A stretch of DNA of 64,000 nt from Viola odorata (Eukaryota; Streptophyta; Magnoliopsida; Malpighiales; Violaceae), in contig OY829539.1 of the NCBI GenBank assembly GCA_963691705.1, positions 50,318,327 through 50,382,326 on the forward strand. Reading direction: 5' to 3'. Below, piece by piece: positions 11,301 to 22,247 of this stretch. A program made the position numbers and the translations under genes. The notes beneath the pieces were generated by a model. That model was not told the DNA's origin. It did no database searches and saw nothing but the letters and a program-made list of their open reading frames with translations. Positions within the stretch are counted from its first letter, which is position 1. Every line of letters starts with the position of its first letter.

Positions 11301-14300
11301 TCTCATATTGGTTGCAAAAACATAAAGTACTTATTCTTGGTTCTTGAAATTAGTTTAGGATTCAAGCAACTTTTGTTCCAAAATTTCCTGCTGCATAGGT
11401 TTAGGCATGATTTTGAGGTGCCGTTGTGGAGCCAGGATAGGCCATTACATTTCAGTGTTGCTGAACTTTAGAGTAGTTGATTGTCGTCATTTTGTTATTA
11501 TTGTCATCAATTTGTAGCTTCTTAAGTGCTTCTCTGTGTTTTCCAGGTAGACTCTTGATTCTTTGGTTCCATTAGGTAGACAAAGGAAACTTAGGATAGT
11601 GGCAATAAGAAGCCAGGTGAATGGCTAACTAGGTCTGTCAGTACCTCTGCCTTTCATTTAGGAATTTGAGTTTTACAATTTGATTCTAGGTATGTAGATG
11701 ATAACTGCTAGAAGTGGAAAATAATGCTCTTGTGGAGAATAATGTCTGTTGGGTTGCATGGAATGCGTTTGAATGAACGGGAGAGAGAATACCATACCAT
11801 GTGAAGCTGCTGTGTATAGAGCTTGTATTTCTGCAGTCTGTTATGACTGCACCATTTCAGTTTGTGCATGAACAAGTTGCGTGCATCTTATGTTTCTGGC
11901 TGGCACGTGCAATCATTGCACTCTCATGGTTCATGTGTTAACATATGATTAAGAAATAAGCATATCCATCTCAATGAGGATAACTTGATGCATTTACTGG
12001 GTTTCAGATCAGAAATACTTGTCTAGGAATGTGAAACACTTTGTCAGAACTTTGGGGACTTCATGCTGACCAAGTTCCATTATTATTTCGTCTGACAGCT
12101 GATCTACATCATAATTATGGTTCTTGTGTACATAGGTGGAACAAGCTTATCCAAAAGCCATTTGAGGAGGGTGATGAAAGAGGTTTAAAGTTGGTCCAGT
12201 CCATCTTAAAGCCAATTATGTTAAGGAGAACAAAGTCAAGCACAGATGGAGAAGGGAGGTGAGGCTTGGGTGTTATTCTTTACCCTGCCTTGAGGTTCCA
12301 AGCTTTTATAAATTCTTCCATTAAACCTCTTTTTTGCAGGCCAATTGTTGATTTACCTCCAGCTGATATTCAGGTTGTTTACTGTGAACTCTCAGAAGCA
12401 GAGAAGGACTTTTACGAGGCTTTGTTTAAAAGATCCAAGGTTTATGCTGATTTTGCATATTCATCTTGCCAGTGATTTTATTTGATGTGACGTCTACTAT
12501 GATGCCTTTTGTATAACATGGTTGTGGGGTTATCTCCAGGTAAAATTTGATAAATTTGTTGAGCAAGGGCGGGTTCTTCATAATTATGCTTCAATATTGG
12601 AGTTGCTACTACGTCTTCGCCAGTGCTGTGATCATCCATTTCTTGTGATGAGGTGTCTAACTGATCTTTCATGGCTTGCTTATTCTTTATCTGTCCCTGG
12701 GATGGTAATGTATTCAGTGAAGAGTGGCACTACGGCTATTGAAGGAATTGAGGGGCTAGTGTGTGTGAAATATTAGTATAAGTCCATATAGATGTCGTTC
12801 AAAATGATTGGGCCTTGGGTCTTGAGAGAACTATTTTCTCCATCTAATATTCTTTCTTTCTTGATTGGGTTCAAGTATATCTCACAAATAGGCCTATGCT
12901 AAATTTGTCAGCTTATCTAAATTGCTCTCATCTTCACTCATGCATTTATTGGTGATGGTGGTTTTTGATTTATTCAGTCGAGGAGATACACAAGAATATT
13001 CTGATCTACATAAGCTAGCTAGACATCTCCTTAAGAGTGGTCGCAATGTCACGGAAGGAGATGCCAAAGAACCGCCTCCTCGGGCTTATGTTCATGAGGT
13101 TGTGGAAGAGCTAGGCAAAGGGGAACAGGGAGAGTGTCCAATATGTCTTGAAGCATTTGAAGATGCAGTATTGACACCTTGTGCTCACCGTTTATGTCGA
13201 GAGTGTCTTTTGGCAAGTTGGCGAAATGCTGCTTCTGGTTTGTGTCCTGTTTGCAGGTATCTTGAAGTTCCCCTAGCAGCTTGACTATCACTATCCTTTT
13301 GCTATTCATTTAAGTTTTGCAATTTACTCTCCTTGAAGTCATCTTACTGTGAATTTTTATTACTCTACCATCTCACAATACCATATTGTTCGTTGACAGG
13401 AAAACCAACACTAAGAAGGAGCTGATTACTGCTCCGACTAACAGCCGTTTCCAAATTGATCCAAAGGAAAATTGGGTGGAATCATCAAAAATTACTGTTC
13501 TCTTGAAAGAACTTGAAAATCTTTGTTCCTTGGGTTCTAAGAGCATTCTTTTTAGTCAGTGGACTGCATTTCTGGATCTCTTGGAAATCCCTCTTTCTAG
13601 GTACCAATTTTGGTTGCTCAAGATTTTGCAGTGATAGCTATGGCATACCAACATTCCAATAGTTGTTAGTTGTAGTAAATTCAGATTCTAAGTTCTTGGC
13701 AACTAGATTAATAAATTGTGCACATGGGTGAGGTTTGGTCATTTATAAGATTGTGTAACTGATCATCCTGATCAATTGTGTTGTCACCTCTGTTTGATAC
13801 GCACAATGTTGCTTTTATTCAGGTTAATTTTGGCTCAAAGGAGAGGTTGATTTAACATACAGTGTGATTGTTGTTATGTGAACTTTGATGATAGCTCTTC
13901 CTTGGTTCATTCTTGTTAATGAACATTTGGGTTATCTTGAAATTTTGAAGATGCCATCAATAACCGATTACATGTTGTGCGTGTGTCAAGTGAAGAGGTG
14001 CCACTGTGATGCCCTGTTTTGGTTACTAGTTACTGATGCATTACTAACAGAAGTGTCATCCTGATCAGGAATAATATTTCATTTCTTCGCCTGGATGGTA
14101 CTCTGAGCCAGCAGCAGCGTGAAAAAGTGATAAAACAGTTTTCAGAGGATGATAATATCTTGGTCGGTGAACTTTATTTACTTTCTGTTACTTCTGGTTT
14201 TTGATTGTTTATAGTGGCACTGGTCTTTGGCAATGTGATATACTTACTATATGAGCTTTGACTATATGAGTGCTGCTTCTCAATCAGGTCTTGCTGATGT

Positions 14301-15340
14301 CACTTAAAGCCGGAGGGGTTGGTATAAATCTAACTGCAGCTTCCAATGCCTTTGTCATGGTATGCATAATGTTAAACTTTCCATTTAAAATTGTTGGATA
14401 GTGTTTCATGTGTATGCATTTTCTCTTATATTCTTGTTCGTCTACATTTAAGTACACTGATATAGTATTAGATAATTACAGCTATAATCTGAATGAAGTC
14501 AAATGAAAAAAAATCTTCTGTATAGTGCCTTTTGGTGTATTGTGGCTTAAGCCACAAATTTCCCATTTTAAATCGTTGGATAGTGTTTGATGTGTATACA
14601 TTTTTCTTTTATATTCATGTTCATGAACATCAGTAAACTGATATAAGATATATAATTACAGCTATGTTCTGAATGAAGTTAAGTGAAAAAATATATGTAT
14701 GGTACCACTAGGTGGCTTATGCCCGAGTATTTCGTTTTGGTATCTTGAGACCAATCTTAGGCCACACATTTGTTCAGGTCAAGTGGATTAGCTTGTCATT
14801 TAGGATAGCCATATTGATGTTCCATGTTTTCTGTAGGATCCATGGTGGAATCCAGCTGTCGAGGAACAAGCCGTGATGCGCATACATCGCATTGGACAGA
14901 CTAAACAAGTAAAGATAAAGCGGTTCATTGTTAAGGTATTCCTCTTCAACTTGAAATCCATTAGTCGGAGCTCATTTATTTTCCTTCTGCTGTTATTTTC
15001 CAATGTTAGTAGGGTTTTATGAGGAGCTCCATTACCCAACTGAGTCCATTTTTCCCTTGCAAAAATAAAGTTAAACAGAAGTAGACTGGGCAGTTTTGAA
15101 CTTGCAAATTACTTTCTCATTGTCATTAATCTCTATGTTTGTTTTTCCTGTCAGTTTGTCGTTCCAAGTCTCACTGTTGTTACTCTTTGTACCTGTCTGG
15201 AAATAATTTGATGGCAGCGAACAGTTGAGGAAAGAATGGAGGCAGTGCAAGCACGCAAGCAGCGGATAATTTCTGGTGCCTTAACTGATCAAGAAGTTCG
15301 AACAGCCCGGATTGAAGAGTTGAAGATGCTTTTTACGTAG
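8301..15340 (+). CDS. RAD5A: RAD5A-like HIRAN/SNF2/RING DNA-repair translocase (exon 1 frameshifted)
   Basis: Twenty exons: 8301-8827, 8914-9047, 9224-9359, 9476-9529, 9609-9755, 9834-9985, 10066-10150, 10242-10505, 10652-10798, 10903-11055, 11179-11246, 12136-12258, 12340-12439, 12540-12652, 12978-13256, 13400-13600, 14069-14162, 14288-14359, 14837-14935 and 15218-15340. The product would be about 1023 residues, close to Arabidopsis RAD5A. In order it has a UBA-like N-terminus, a HIRAN domain (WWYVG near residue 103), SNF2 motif I DAMGLGKT (about 416-423), DEAH (about 567-570), a C3HC4 RING inserted in the helicase (CPIC, CAHRLC, CPVC; about 785-827), and C-terminal motifs [10 protein letters not shown] and RIHRIGQTK. 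The family acts in error-free post-replication repair and recombination by fork remodelling and PCNA polyubiquitination. Exon 1 has three single-base shifts: a loss after 8327, a loss near 8595-8598 and a gain in the G7 run 8748-8754. Exons 2-20 are intact. Intron 11 is longest (889 bp). Confidence 0.93.
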
Positions 15341-15954
15341 ACCAGGGTGGATGAGGTCTTCGTTGTTTTTTATTAGCTCTTGAGATGAAGAGTTTATATC
15401 TGGGCAAACTGCAAAGTTTTCTCACATGCTCTGGACTTTGAAGGAGGATAGCATGAAGATGCATAAGGTGCAAACGTTGGTCCTTCGAATTAAGATTGAA
15501 ATTGGTTTTGCAAAGTTGGTGTATGCAAGTAGAAAGTGAAAATAATAGAACAGGGGATTCAATGCCAAAACCAAATCGAGATGTGACCATTGGTGAAGAT
15601 GGGATCTTGGGAATGTGGGGATCGCTCTGCAAGTATTCGATAAATGGTCGGAGATCCATTAACCAGCCGTATATTAAGAGGATTAGTAACCACATGATGA
15701 TGCCAAGGCTGCAATTCCCAGCCTCGTGAGTAGCACAACCAACACAGAAGTGTAATATTTATAGGTTATACCGATGCTATATGTAGCTGTCTTATCATTG
15801 TTGCTACTAATTAATTATGTAGAAGGAAAACTAGACACTTTTCCTCCGTGAATTAAAATTACTTGCTGTTCTGTTTATTCTCATTTGCTTGTATGTTCAA
15901 TCACAAGTTTTGCCTTGTTTTTTCTCTGCCATCTCTATTTCTCTTTGTTATTAT
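15341..15954. other. 3' UTR and downstream spacer of the RAD5A-like gene
   Basis: Non-coding. The frames at 15333-15729 on both strands lack family features. The sequence ends in GTTATTAT (15947-15954), the left target duplication of the adjacent hAT-like element. Confidence 0.5.
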
Positions 15955-17406
15955 TAGGGCTGTTCAACCATTTGCAACGACAGAAAAACCAAAATTCCGG
16001 TAGTTTCGGAATTTCGGTTTCGGATAGTCAAAAACCGAAATTTAATACGATTCGGTCGGTTGCTAGTTGGTATATAAGGAATATTTTTTACTAAAATGTC
16101 ATTCCCTAACATCCCCCATTCTCTCGACCCTCATCCCGTTCTCAGTGTCCCATCTCCCTCTCGGTCGGCCCTAGTTCCGACTATTCTCCACCACCACCAC
16201 TCACCCACCGCCTCCTCCTCTGAATTTTCCCTCATCCTCTTTCCTCTCCCTCTCGCTCGCTCAGTTTCCTCTCTCGCCTCAATTTCGCTCACCGCCGCTT
16301 CTTCTCTTCCACCCACCGCCTCAACCTCGCTCAATCTCGTTTAGATTGGTAAGTTTTCTTTCATCTTTCTTGTAATTTCTTAGAAACCCTAATTTTGAAA
16401 TTTGTTTGTGATGTAATATTTTCATACATGTCTGTTTCGTTGCTTTTCTTGCGGTGTCATGTTTGTTTTGTTTCATTTCATGATTATATATCAGATTATG
16501 TAATGGTCTCTTTTTTATGCGTACACTCACAAAATCTGTTTGGTATAAGATATTGGTTGTTATGAAATGCCAAAAAATGTAAGATCAATGAATGATTGGA
16601 TACTTGTTAGAGTTTTAGGCTTTTGATGGTGTAAAGTAATCACAGTAATTTTACTTTCAAGATTCTACAAAGCCTCTGGGAATTCTACTTGCAACCTATC
16701 AGAATTTCTCTTGTGTATTTTATAAGAGATTGAGAAAGAAAGAGATGAGTTGCATCATAGGCATATTAGAGCTAGCTAGTTCAGGGTCTTTGAAGTTACT
16801 TTTTATAAACTTTAAGATCAGATTGTTTCTGTCAAACCATGAAACTATATTCTCTAAAACAATATTGAACGTGAAATTGAAAAGATAAATTATCTACTAA
16901 AGACTAGGGCTGTATCCATGAGCAGAAAAGTGACATCCATTAAAAACTATACGTCTTAGCTCCATATGTGGCCAGCAATTGCATGTGTTTGTCTGATTGA
17001 TTGATTTGTGTTTAAGTTGATTTAATAACATTGTCATAGCACTGTCCATCTTAGCTCCATATGTGATTTTACATTGCAGCAACAATGCACCAGCAGCAAG
17101 TCAGCAACAATGCACCAGCAAATTTATGGATTTGGAGATTGTATAATTATGAATTGTTGTTTAATTATAAATTTATGGATATGTTTTTATGGATTGTTGT
17201 TTAATTATGGATTTACTGATAATTTTATGGATTTGGAGATTGTGTAATTAATTATGGATATGTTTTTTTCATGAAATAAATAAATAAATAAAAACAGGTT
17301 TGAAATTTTGGTTTTTCGGTTTCCATAAAGTTCGGTTCGGTTTCGGTTTTTCAATTTAGAGATTTCGGATTTCGATTTTGGTTTCGTTAACCGATGAACA
17401 ACCCTA
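15955..17406. mobile_element. Non-autonomous hAT-like DNA transposon
   Basis: The element begins TAGGGCTGTTCA and ends TGAACAACCCTA, a 12-bp inverted repeat with one mismatch. It is flanked by an identical 8-bp duplication GTTATTAT at 15947-15954 and 17407-17414. An 8-bp target site and a TAGGG terminus are diagnostic of the hAT superfamily. Subterminal regions are rich in TTCGGTTT-type words in both orientations. The interior (1.45 kb) has a C/T-rich stretch with a possible short exon (16096-16344) followed by a GTAAGTTT donor-like site, which may be the 5' remains of a transposase or captured gene. No transposase domain was seen. Confidence 0.88.
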
Positions 17407-17558
17407 GTTATTATTATGCCAATAAGAATAATTTGAAGCTTGAAAGTTAGCAGCCAAGGAGTGGTATTGTTTTTTACACTTTTATTCTAAGTTTCGAGTT
17501 TGAATTAAAAAATAAAGAGAATCATACTACGAAAGTCTACGGTATTGCAGCCTTTAAA

Positions 17559-17560
<2 letters not shown>

Positions 17561-17620
<60 letters not shown>
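17561..17620. repeat. (AT)30 microsatellite at left pararetrovirus junction
   Basis: Sixty bases of pure AT dinucleotide run directly into viral polymerase sequence at 17621. A shorter TA run (22234-22247) borders the other end of the viral block. Confidence 0.97.
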
Positions 17621-17623
<3 letters not shown>

Positions 17624-17914
17624 AGAAGTAAAAAGAACAGAATATATAGAAAATGAAACATATACTATGTTAGGAAAAGAATTAGCTTTGGAATTAGAGA
17701 AAGGGTCAGATAGCAGAAACAGTAAAAATTATCCCATTATACAGAAATTAGAAAAAATAGGATTAATAGGTGAAGATATTACTAAAAGTAAAGTAAATTA
17801 TGAGGTTAAAATGCAGATTAAAAATCCTGATATAAGGATAGTAACAACTAATATAGATTATAGCCCTTTAGATAAAGAAGAATTTAGAAAACAAATTCCT
17901 GAAATGATAAATCA
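17621..17914 (+). pseudogene. Inverted fragment of pararetrovirus polymerase gene
   Basis: This 294-bp piece is nearly identical to the reverse complement of 21360-21653, the N-terminal part of the viral reverse-transcriptase frame. It lies in the opposite orientation to the main viral block. It is open but ends abruptly at about 17914, after which unrelated sequence leads to a stop. It is a non-functional remnant, evidence of rearrangement at or after integration. Confidence 0.92.
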
Positions 17915-18377
17915 AAGGTAGTATTTACAGTCTCTAACAGTCACCGGTTTGACACTTTTTTTTTTTTTTTTTTTTATGTATGAGCTACTGTTTTAGTGCT
18001 TGGGAACTAAGGGGCTATGAAGGCTGGAAACTAGAGAGAGAATTTAGTGAGACATAGAGAATTTGAGAGAATGCTTCGTATATTGATTTTTTCGTCGTGC
18101 TTACAAATGAAGGGAGAGTTCCCTTATATAGAGAAAACTTAAAGGAAAAGGCCAAAACAGGTGGCCGACAAGAAATAAAGCTAAAGAAAAAGAATGTTAA
18201 AAGCAACGGTCCTAATTTAAAGTAGAAAAGGTAATTACAATAATTACATCCTACCAAAAGACAGGCGGCTTGTGGACAGCTGTTCTAGACAGTTGTTTCT
18301 GTAGTCGTCATTGCTGACGTCTGTCGATGGACAGCTGTGTCTGTAGATGTCATGGATGACGTCCGTTGATTGTCTTC
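17915..18377 (-). promoter_or_regulatory. Pararetroviral intergenic region with candidate promoter and A-tract
   Basis: On the minus strand, downstream of the transactivator-like gene, a TATA box TATATAAG (18130 down to 18123) sits in a context resembling pararetroviral full-length promoters such as CaMV 35S (TCTATATAAGG, then a pyrimidine-rich start region). About 150 bp further on, a 20-base A tract (T20 at 17956-17975 on the plus strand) follows a leader-like sequence. No AATAAA was seen between them. Promoter activity in the plant genome is inference. Confidence 0.55.
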
Positions 18378-20138
18378 TTAGAGATCCCTATGTATTTCTG
18401 GAATATTTACTTCGTCTTTGTCTTCTTCTACGTCTGTCATTGTGTCGTCTTGGAGATCTGCTATTAGGTTTACTATGTGTTCTTCATCTAGCAAACGTCC
18501 ATCTCCTGAGTGTGGCAAGAACATCCTCCACTCCCTAGTGCTGTAGATTTGAATGAAATATCCTTCTCCCAAGAGATGATACTCCATCCACTTTTCTGGT
18601 GTGTATAGGACACAAGGATCCTGAGCAGCTCTGTAAATTTCCAAGTTATCTAATTCTTGAAAATCATAGGGAGATAGTGAAATCCCCATATGGATATCGT
18701 GAAGACTTTCTTCTTCCCTGTCTGCTGAGAAAATGAAGACCCTCTTCTTTGCAGGAATGATTTCAAAGCCTCTAGCCACAGGAAGTGTAGAATCCATGAA
18801 ACATTCTAATTTCTTTCTGATTGCCATGTTTCCTACAATAAGAAAGAACTTTTCTCCAAACTCTTCTAAGTATCTGTCAATATGTCCTTCTTCTTCTAGT
18901 CTGAATGTGATTTTGTCCATCATTCCCATGTGGAAAAAGGAAAGGATTTTCTGAAAAGGCATGTCTGTGATATTGAGGTCTACTTGTATTTTGAAGAGAC
19001 CTGCTGTTCCTGTTCCTCCTATATGTCGTGCAATCTTTCCTGCAAGTCTGCAATAAGGCTTCTGTACTACCTTAACTCCTTTGAACTTCCAATCTTTTTC
19101 TTCGAAATATATTCTGACTAGATTTTTCTGTGCATTAATCAGATCTTCTAAGTGTCTACTTTCTGTTTTCTGTTTAATAATCTCTTCTCCCTCAGGCCAT
19201 TGATCAATCAAAGGCTTTAGGGTGAATTGAGCTGGCATGTCTAATAACCTGGCTCGAAGTTGTAGAAAACTTCTGTTTTTTGGCTTATTATCCTTTATGA
19301 ACTGATCTAGCTGTTGTAGTTTGGTATTTAAAATACCCACTGTAGTGTTATTCTGTTGAATTTTTCTCTCTGCCTCATTCTTTTTCTGTTCAATGAAGGC
19401 TATTTGATTAGTCGTCTGCTGTTGGAGTTGTGCTATTTGTTCTTCTAGTTTTCTGTTTTTGTCTTCTAGTCTAGCTATGAGCTGACTAGGATTTTCTTGG
19501 GCTACTTCTGCATATGGTCTGACTGTTTCGGGCTCAATATAGAAGTTTGGGCCTAATTGGGCCCTTGCTTCTTCTAAAGCCTCGGCAAAACTGTGATAGC
19601 CCACAAAAATGGGATTTTGACACATAATAAATTTTTTGACTGTGTTAAAACTGTGAAAAACTCCTGTTTTTAATCCCCTGTATATCACGTAATGTGAAAA
19701 AGATTTTCTCTGTATTTTGGGATTTTTCTCTGAAAAGTACATGCTTAGCGCATTCAAGCATTGTACCTTAAACTGTGTTGCTGTTGGAACTGTCTGTATA
19801 TGCCAGATATTATCTAGCAAGCACTGTTGTTCTCTGTCAATGTTTAATCCCTCAAAGGGTTTAAACTTTCTATTTCCTCCTTCTGGAAATTCTGTGAGAT
19901 ACATGGTTCCAAATCTAATCTCCTTCTGTGCTCCCCTTATCTGAAAGGTTTTGTTTGTCTGTGATGATGAAGTCTGTATATTTGAGGATGATGATCCTCT
20001 TTCTGTAATTGTAACTGGCATGGCTAAATTTTTTCTGTACATGATCGTTCTATCTATTAGAGATTTTTCTGCCTCTGTTTTCTGATCTGTGTGACCTTTG
20101 GGTTTTATAACCCTTTTCTTCATTTCTGCCTGTATCAT
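18378..20138 (-). CDS. Endogenous pararetrovirus transactivator/viroplasmin-like protein
   Basis: This intact 586-residue frame has a viroplasmin-like segment around residues 145-195 (YVIYRGLKTGVFHSF and VGYHSFAEALEEA), as in Caulimoviridae transactivator/inclusion-body proteins. A glutamine-rich coiled coil follows at about 215-280. In exogenous viruses this protein allows reinitiation on polycistronic RNA and forms virus factories. Its ATG overlaps the polymerase stop as ATGA, an arrangement that fits transactivator-dependent reinitiation. The lack of stops or shifts points to a fairly recent integration. The genus is uncertain; badnavirus-type genomes lack a transactivator, so a caulimo-, cavemo-, soymo- or solendovirus-like lineage is more likely. 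Confidence 0.82.
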   Translation of the reverse strand: MIQAEMKKRVIKPKGHTDQKTEAEKSLIDRTIMYRKNLAMPVTITERGSSSSNIQTSSSQTNKTFQIRGAQKEIRFGTMYLTEFPEGGNRKFKPFEGLNIDREQQCLLDNIWHIQTVPTATQFKVQCLNALSMYFSEKNPKIQRKSFSHYVIYRGLKTGVFHSFNTVKKFIMCQNPIFVGYHSFAEALEEARAQLGPNFYIEPETVRPYAEVAQENPSQLIARLEDKNRKLEEQIAQLQQQTTNQIAFIEQKKNEAERKIQQNNTTVGILNTKLQQLDQFIKDNKPKNRSFLQLRARLLDMPAQFTLKPLIDQWPEGEEIIKQKTESRHLEDLINAQKNLVRIYFEEKDWKFKGVKVVQKPYCRLAGKIARHIGGTGTAGLFKIQVDLNITDMPFQKILSFFHMGMMDKITFRLEEEGHIDRYLEEFGEKFFLIVGNMAIRKKLECFMDSTLPVARGFEIIPAKKRVFIFSADREEESLHDIHMGISLSPYDFQELDNLEIYRAAQDPCVLYTPEKWMEYHLLGEGYFIQIYSTREWRMFLPHSGDGRLLDEEHIVNLIADLQDDTMTDVEEDKDEVNIPEIHRDL

Positions 20139-21898
20139 TTAAAAAACTTTTTAATATTTCTAGATAATAAATCTGCTAGGCTGTTGTTCTTTCCTTTTAT
20201 ATGTTCAAAGCAAATTTCATATCCGTTTCCCTGTATCAAATTCTGTAGATTAACCCATCGGGTTCTGTTTATCTTTTTGCTATTCTCATTTTTTAGAAAT
20301 TTTACTATGGCTTCACAATCTGTTCTTACTGTAAACTCATTCTGTAAATATATTTTGAATTTATCTAGTGCATTTATTAGTGCCTGTATTTCAAAGTCTA
20401 AACTAGTCCAATTTTGTCCTGTTTTGAAATTACCACTTGCATAAGCAGCAATTCTTTCTGTATCTTTATCTGCATATTTATTGGGTTTGCAGATCATGAC
20501 TGCTCCCCATCCTTCTTTGCTACCATCACATTCTATAATGATATAATCTGTTGTTAACGGTAGTTCTAATGACTTAATTTTTCTGACTTGTTCTTTTATC
20601 TTCTTTACTAATTCTAAGTCTTCTTTGTTAAAGTTTCTTTGACCATTTTTTGTTGTTTTACTGTATAATGGCCCTACTAATTTACTTAAGTTAGGAATAA
20701 ACTTCCTGGCATAATTTAGTATTCCTAAAAAAGCTTGTATTTGTTTTAATCCTTCTAATTTATCTGGAAAATTTAATATTTTTTCAGCTATATGCGGCTG
20801 TAATTCTATCTTTCCATTTCCTATTTCTAATCCTAAAAAGGATATCTTTCTTTTATATAATTCCATCTTTCTTTTACTTACTACTATACCATGTTTTTCT
20901 ATCTCCTGAAAAATCTGTTTCAAATGTTCTTCATGTTCTTTAATAGTATTACTTGCTACTAAGATATCGTCTATGTAAACTAAACAGAACTCATATTTTA
21001 AGAATATTGAGTCCATGAATCTTTGGAAAACTGCTGGTGCATTTTTTAATCCAAAAGAAAGAACATTCCATTCAAAATGTCCTTCTGAACATGTAAATGC
21101 AGTCCACTGTTTGAACCATTCTTCTAATTTTAACTGATTATATCCTGACTTTAGGTCAAATTTACTAAAGATCTTTTTATTCTGTATTAGTCCTATTAAA
21201 CTGTCTTTATTAGGGATATTATATGCATCATCTATAGTGTTATCATTTAATCTTTTATAATTATAAACTATTCTTGCTTTTCCTCTTTTAATTTCACTAT
21301 GATTTCTAACTATAAATGCTGCTGATCTATGTGGACTAATTGATCTTTTAATTAATCCCTGATTTATCATTTCAGGAATTTGTTTTCTAAATTCTTCTTT
21401 ATCTAAAGGGCTATAATCTATATTAGCTGTTACTATCCTTATATCAGGATTTTTAATCTGCATTTTAACCTCATAATTTACTTTACTTTTAGTAATATCT
21501 TCACCTATTAATCCTATTTTTTCTAATTTCTGTATAATGGGATAATTTTTACTGTTTCTGCTATCTGGCCCTTTCTCTAATTCCAAAGCTAATTCTTTTC
21601 CTAGCATAGTATATGATTCATTTTCTATATATTCTGTTCTTTTTACTTCTGGTTTTAAAAATTCTAAGGTGGGTTGTCCACCACGCTTCTTTGCCAACTC
21701 TGCTGTCTGTATATATTTATTTGTTGGAAATGTGTATACATTTTTGCTAACTGTTATGCTATTTCTGGCTATAGTAATACTACCATTTAGGCTACATATA
21801 AAATTTAACCCTAATAAAAAATCATTACTCTTTGTTTGTTCAGGTGCTATGTTAATCTGTGGAATGTCGTATTTAACTGAAAAAGTGTCAAACCCTTT
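20135..21898 (-). CDS. Endogenous pararetrovirus protease (partial)/reverse transcriptase/RNase H
   Basis: This long open frame is cut at its 5' side at 21898. The first 65 or so codons (21898-21700) look like the end of an aspartic protease domain (DFLLGLNFI). The reverse transcriptase follows, with FDLKSGYNQL, a fingers/palm segment and the catalytic YIDDILV. RNase H comes next (ECDGSKEGWGAV and a C-terminal SLADLLSRN). The N-terminal ATG usually assigned is not real, because the codon at 21697 is TTG and the frame stays open upstream. Movement and coat protein domains are absent. No internal stop or frameshift was seen. The gene cannot support a complete virus here because its 5' part is missing. 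Confidence 0.92.
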   Translation of the reverse strand, partial: KGFDTFSVKYDIPQINIAPEQTKSNDFLLGLNFICSLNGSITIARNSITVSKNVYTFPTNKYIQTAELAKKRGGQPTLEFLKPEVKRTEYIENESYTMLGKELALELEKGPDSRNSKNYPIIQKLEKIGLIGEDITKSKVNYEVKMQIKNPDIRIVTANIDYSPLDKEEFRKQIPEMINQGLIKRSISPHRSAAFIVRNHSEIKRGKARIVYNYKRLNDNTIDDAYNIPNKDSLIGLIQNKKIFSKFDLKSGYNQLKLEEWFKQWTAFTCSEGHFEWNVLSFGLKNAPAVFQRFMDSIFLKYEFCLVYIDDILVASNTIKEHEEHLKQIFQEIEKHGIVVSKRKMELYKRKISFLGLEIGNGKIELQPHIAEKILNFPDKLEGLKQIQAFLGILNYARKFIPNLSKLVGPLYSKTTKNGQRNFNKEDLELVKKIKEQVRKIKSLELPLTTDYIIIECDGSKEGWGAVMICKPNKYADKDTERIAAYASGNFKTGQNWTSLDFEIQALINALDKFKIYLQNEFTVRTDCEAIVKFLKNENSKKINRTRWVNLQNLIQGNGYEICFEHIKGKNNSLADLLSRNIKKFFK

Positions 21899-22233
21899 GT
21901 TTTCTGTTTAATAATCTCTTCTCCCTCAGGCCATTGATCAATCAAAGGCTTTAGGGTGAATTGAGCTTGGCATGTCTAATAACCTGGCTCGAAGTTGTAG
22001 AAAACTTCTGTTTTTTGGCTTATTATCCTTTATGAACTGATCTAGCTGTTGTAGTTTGGTATTTAAAATACCCACTGTAGTGTTATTCTGTTGAATTTTT
22101 CTCTCTGCCTCATTCTTTTTCTGTTCAATGAAGGCTATTTGATTAGTCGTCTGCTGTTGGAGTTGTGCTATTTGTTCTTCTAGTTTTCTGTTTTTGTCTT
22201 CTAGTCTAGCTATGAGCTGACTAGGATTTTCTT
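21899..22233 (-). pseudogene. Duplicated internal fragment of the pararetrovirus transactivator gene
   Basis: It corresponds almost base for base to 19165-19498 in the same orientation, with one extra T around 21966 that breaks the frame. It is joined directly to the protease end at 21898/21899 and abuts a TA dinucleotide run at 22234. In minus-strand order it precedes the polymerase, so two viral segments have been ligated head to tail out of normal order. Confidence 0.93.
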
Positions 22234-22247
22234 ATATATATATATAT

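Noticed and set aside
21697..21697. Start of the viral polymerase at 21697
   Set aside because: The codon there is TTG and the frame stays open upstream through a protease-like segment to 21898.
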